Positions 5,905-6,748 of a DNA stretch of 6,748 nt are shown one piece after another. Under the pieces are notes generated by a model that did no database searches, was not told the origin of the DNA, and worked only from the letters and a program-made list of their open reading frames with translations. Positions within the stretch are counted from its first letter, which is position 1; each line of letters starts with the position of its first letter. Made by a program: the position numbers and the translations under genes. Source of the stretch: CALZKI01 sp045124055 (lineage in GTDB: Bacteria > Bacillota > Clostridia > Lachnospirales > Lachnospiraceae); the NCBI GenBank assembly GCA_045124055.1, contig JBGVKZ010000044.1:1-6748 (forward strand), written 5' to 3'.

Positions 5905-6297
5905 TTATATCCACCACTCAGGAGTTAATTCACCAAGCGTAACCACTTTCTCATTTTCGTAATCCAATAATATTTCAACATTCCTATATGTATCTGGCAT
6001 CAATTGAACCATTAATTCTCTACATGCCCCACAAGGTGCTCCACTCTTTCCGTCTGGCATGATTGCCACTACTCTGAAAAAAGCATTTTCTCCATTGGTT
6101 ATCATATTAAAAATTGCATTTCTCTCCGCACATATTCCTAAGGTTGAACATGTATCTATACACACACCGGTATATATTTTTCCAGATTCTGAATATATGG
6201 CTGCCGCCACCTCGCCAGCTTCTACATAATCAGATATTTTTCTGCCATTTTGTACTTTTTTTGCTGCTTCATACATTTCTTCCCAAATCTTATCCAT
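5905..6297 (-). CDS. Cytidine deaminase-fold zinc hydrolase
   Basis: This 130-residue protein has the length and zinc site of the small tetrameric cytidine deaminase/blasticidin-S deaminase group, which removes an amino group from a pyrimidine ring using zinc-bound water. The zinc ligands are C56 (in CAERNA, with E58 as the proton shuttle) and C89 and C92 (in PCGACRE). The ribose-binding NxEN motif of classical cytidine deaminases is not present: the matching stretch GVCIDTC (44-50) has Cys and Asp where Asn and Glu are expected. The C-terminus ends ELTPEWWI, a Trp-rich form also seen in other Clostridia deaminase-like proteins. The substrate is therefore open, and calling it a true cytidine deaminase would be unsafe. 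GAGAGG about nine bases upstream of the ATG at 6297 supports the start. It begins 15 bp after the upstream GNAT stop, so the two are likely co-transcribed. Confidence 0.88.
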   Translation of the reverse strand: MDKIWEEMYEAAKKVQNGRKISDYVEAGEVAAAIYSESGKIYTGVCIDTCSTLGICAERNAIFNMITNGENAFFRVVAIMPDGKSGAPCGACRELMVQLMPDTYRNVEILLDYENEKVVTLGELTPEWWI

Positions 6298-6312
6298 TTC
6301 AATTTTCCTCTC

Positions 6313-6748
6313 TCATTTCAATTCAAGCATTTTAACTAATGAAACATGCTCTTCAAGTTCTGTAAATCCATTCTTTTTATAAAAATCATAAGCGAGCATA
6401 GGCCTGTCTGTTTGAAGAAAAATATGATTTACCCCAAGCTCCTTCACATAATTTTCTATCTCAACTACAAACTGCGAACCTAAACCTTTATTCTGGTTTT
6501 CTCTTGTAATGAAAAATTCATATATGTAGTATTCATTTCCGATGCACCAATGCATAATACTTCCAAGAGAAATCCCAACTATCACATCATTTTCATATAA
6601 TGCAAGCCCAAGAGAATTTCTATTTCCCATCAAATCCAGAATATAACTAGTCAGCTGTTCATCATCACTCCAATCGTCGTTCCATGGTTCATTCATGAAA
6701 ACACTTCGGAATAGATTTTTTACTTCTTCTAAATTGTCAATCTCTAAT
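6313..6748 (-). CDS. GNAT family N-acetyltransferase, 5' end outside window
   Basis: The first ATG in the window, at 6696, is not the real start. The frame stays open to the edge and adds residues LEIDNLEEVKNLFRSVF, which look like the first strand and helix of a GNAT domain. There is also no ribosome binding site before 6696. About 144 residues are visible, and only a few are probably missing. The acetyl-CoA loop is ENQNKGLGSQFV, fitting Q/RxxGxG/A, after the strand YYIYEFFITRE. The C-terminal core helix and strand are AYDFYKKNGF, typical for the family. The acceptor is unknown. The segment around NEYYIYEFF is mildly like small-molecule and aminoglycoside acetyltransferases, but this is too weak to predict resistance. 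The stop codon lies 15 bp before the deaminase start, suggesting an operon. Confidence 0.88.
   Translation of the reverse strand, partial: LEIDNLEEVKNLFRSVFMNEPWNDDWSDDEQLTSYILDLMGNRNSLGLALYENDVIVGISLGSIMHWCIGNEYYIYEFFITRENQNKGLGSQFVVEIENYVKELGVNHIFLQTDRPMLAYDFYKKNGFTELEEHVSLVKMLELK

Noticed and set aside
2582..6312. Integron-like cassette array
   Set aside because: The gaps between genes share no visible attC-like repeats, and no integrase is present.
6313..6748. Aminoglycoside resistance acetyltransferase
   Set aside because: The GNAT core is clear, but no residue pattern visible here is specific to a resistance subfamily, and the N-terminus is missing.

Overview
The window looks like an AT-rich, low-GC Gram-positive chromosome or accessory region, most likely from a gut-type Clostridia (Lachnospiraceae-like). 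The base composition, the strong purine-rich ribosome binding sites (GGAGGG, AGGAG, GGGAG), the use of TTG and GTG starts, and families common in anaerobic Bacillota (C_GCAxxG_C_C protein, DUF4143 ATPase) all fit. The taxon is an inference. No rRNA, tRNA, CRISPR array, intact transposase, phage structural gene or riboswitch was seen.

Layout. Bases 1-473 (+) hold the 3' end of a membrane-anchored protein of unknown function. It converges on the rest of the window across a strong hairpin at 483-524 that can terminate transcription from both sides. Every other gene is on the minus strand. In transcription order, right to left, these are: a GNAT acetyltransferase running off the right edge (6313-6748), a cytidine-deaminase-fold enzyme (5905-6297), a RimJ/RimL-type GNAT (5271-5810), a Cys-rich C_GCAxxG_C_C protein (4818-5252), a transglutaminase-like protein (4160-4783), an NAD-dependent epimerase/dehydratase-like SDR (3209-4108), a histidine phosphatase with a TTG start (2582-3118), a DUF4143-type AAA ATPase (1021-2370) and a Nudix hydrolase (531-1007).

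Grouping. Three short gaps suggest co-transcription: 15 bp between the right-edge GNAT and the deaminase; 18, 34 and 51 bp through the GNAT, C_GCAxxG, transglutaminase and epimerase genes; and 13 bp between the ATPase and the Nudix gene. The 211-bp gap 2371-2581 separates the ATPase-Nudix pair from the upstream genes. It holds three inverted repeats and a possible promoter, so that pair is probably its own transcription unit. The 94-bp gap 5811-5904 holds a hairpin that resembles the end of an IS200/IS605-type element.

Function. The genes do not form a recognisable pathway. They are small stand-alone enzymes that modify or hydrolyse small molecules (two acetyltransferases, deaminase, phosphatase, Nudix, SDR) together with a cysteine protease-fold protein and a stand-alone ATPase. 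This is typical of an accessory gene cluster. The best candidates for something new are the ATPase-Nudix pair with its palindrome-rich control region, the deaminase with an altered nucleoside-binding motif, and the possible transposon-end remnant. None is proven to be a new system from sequence alone.
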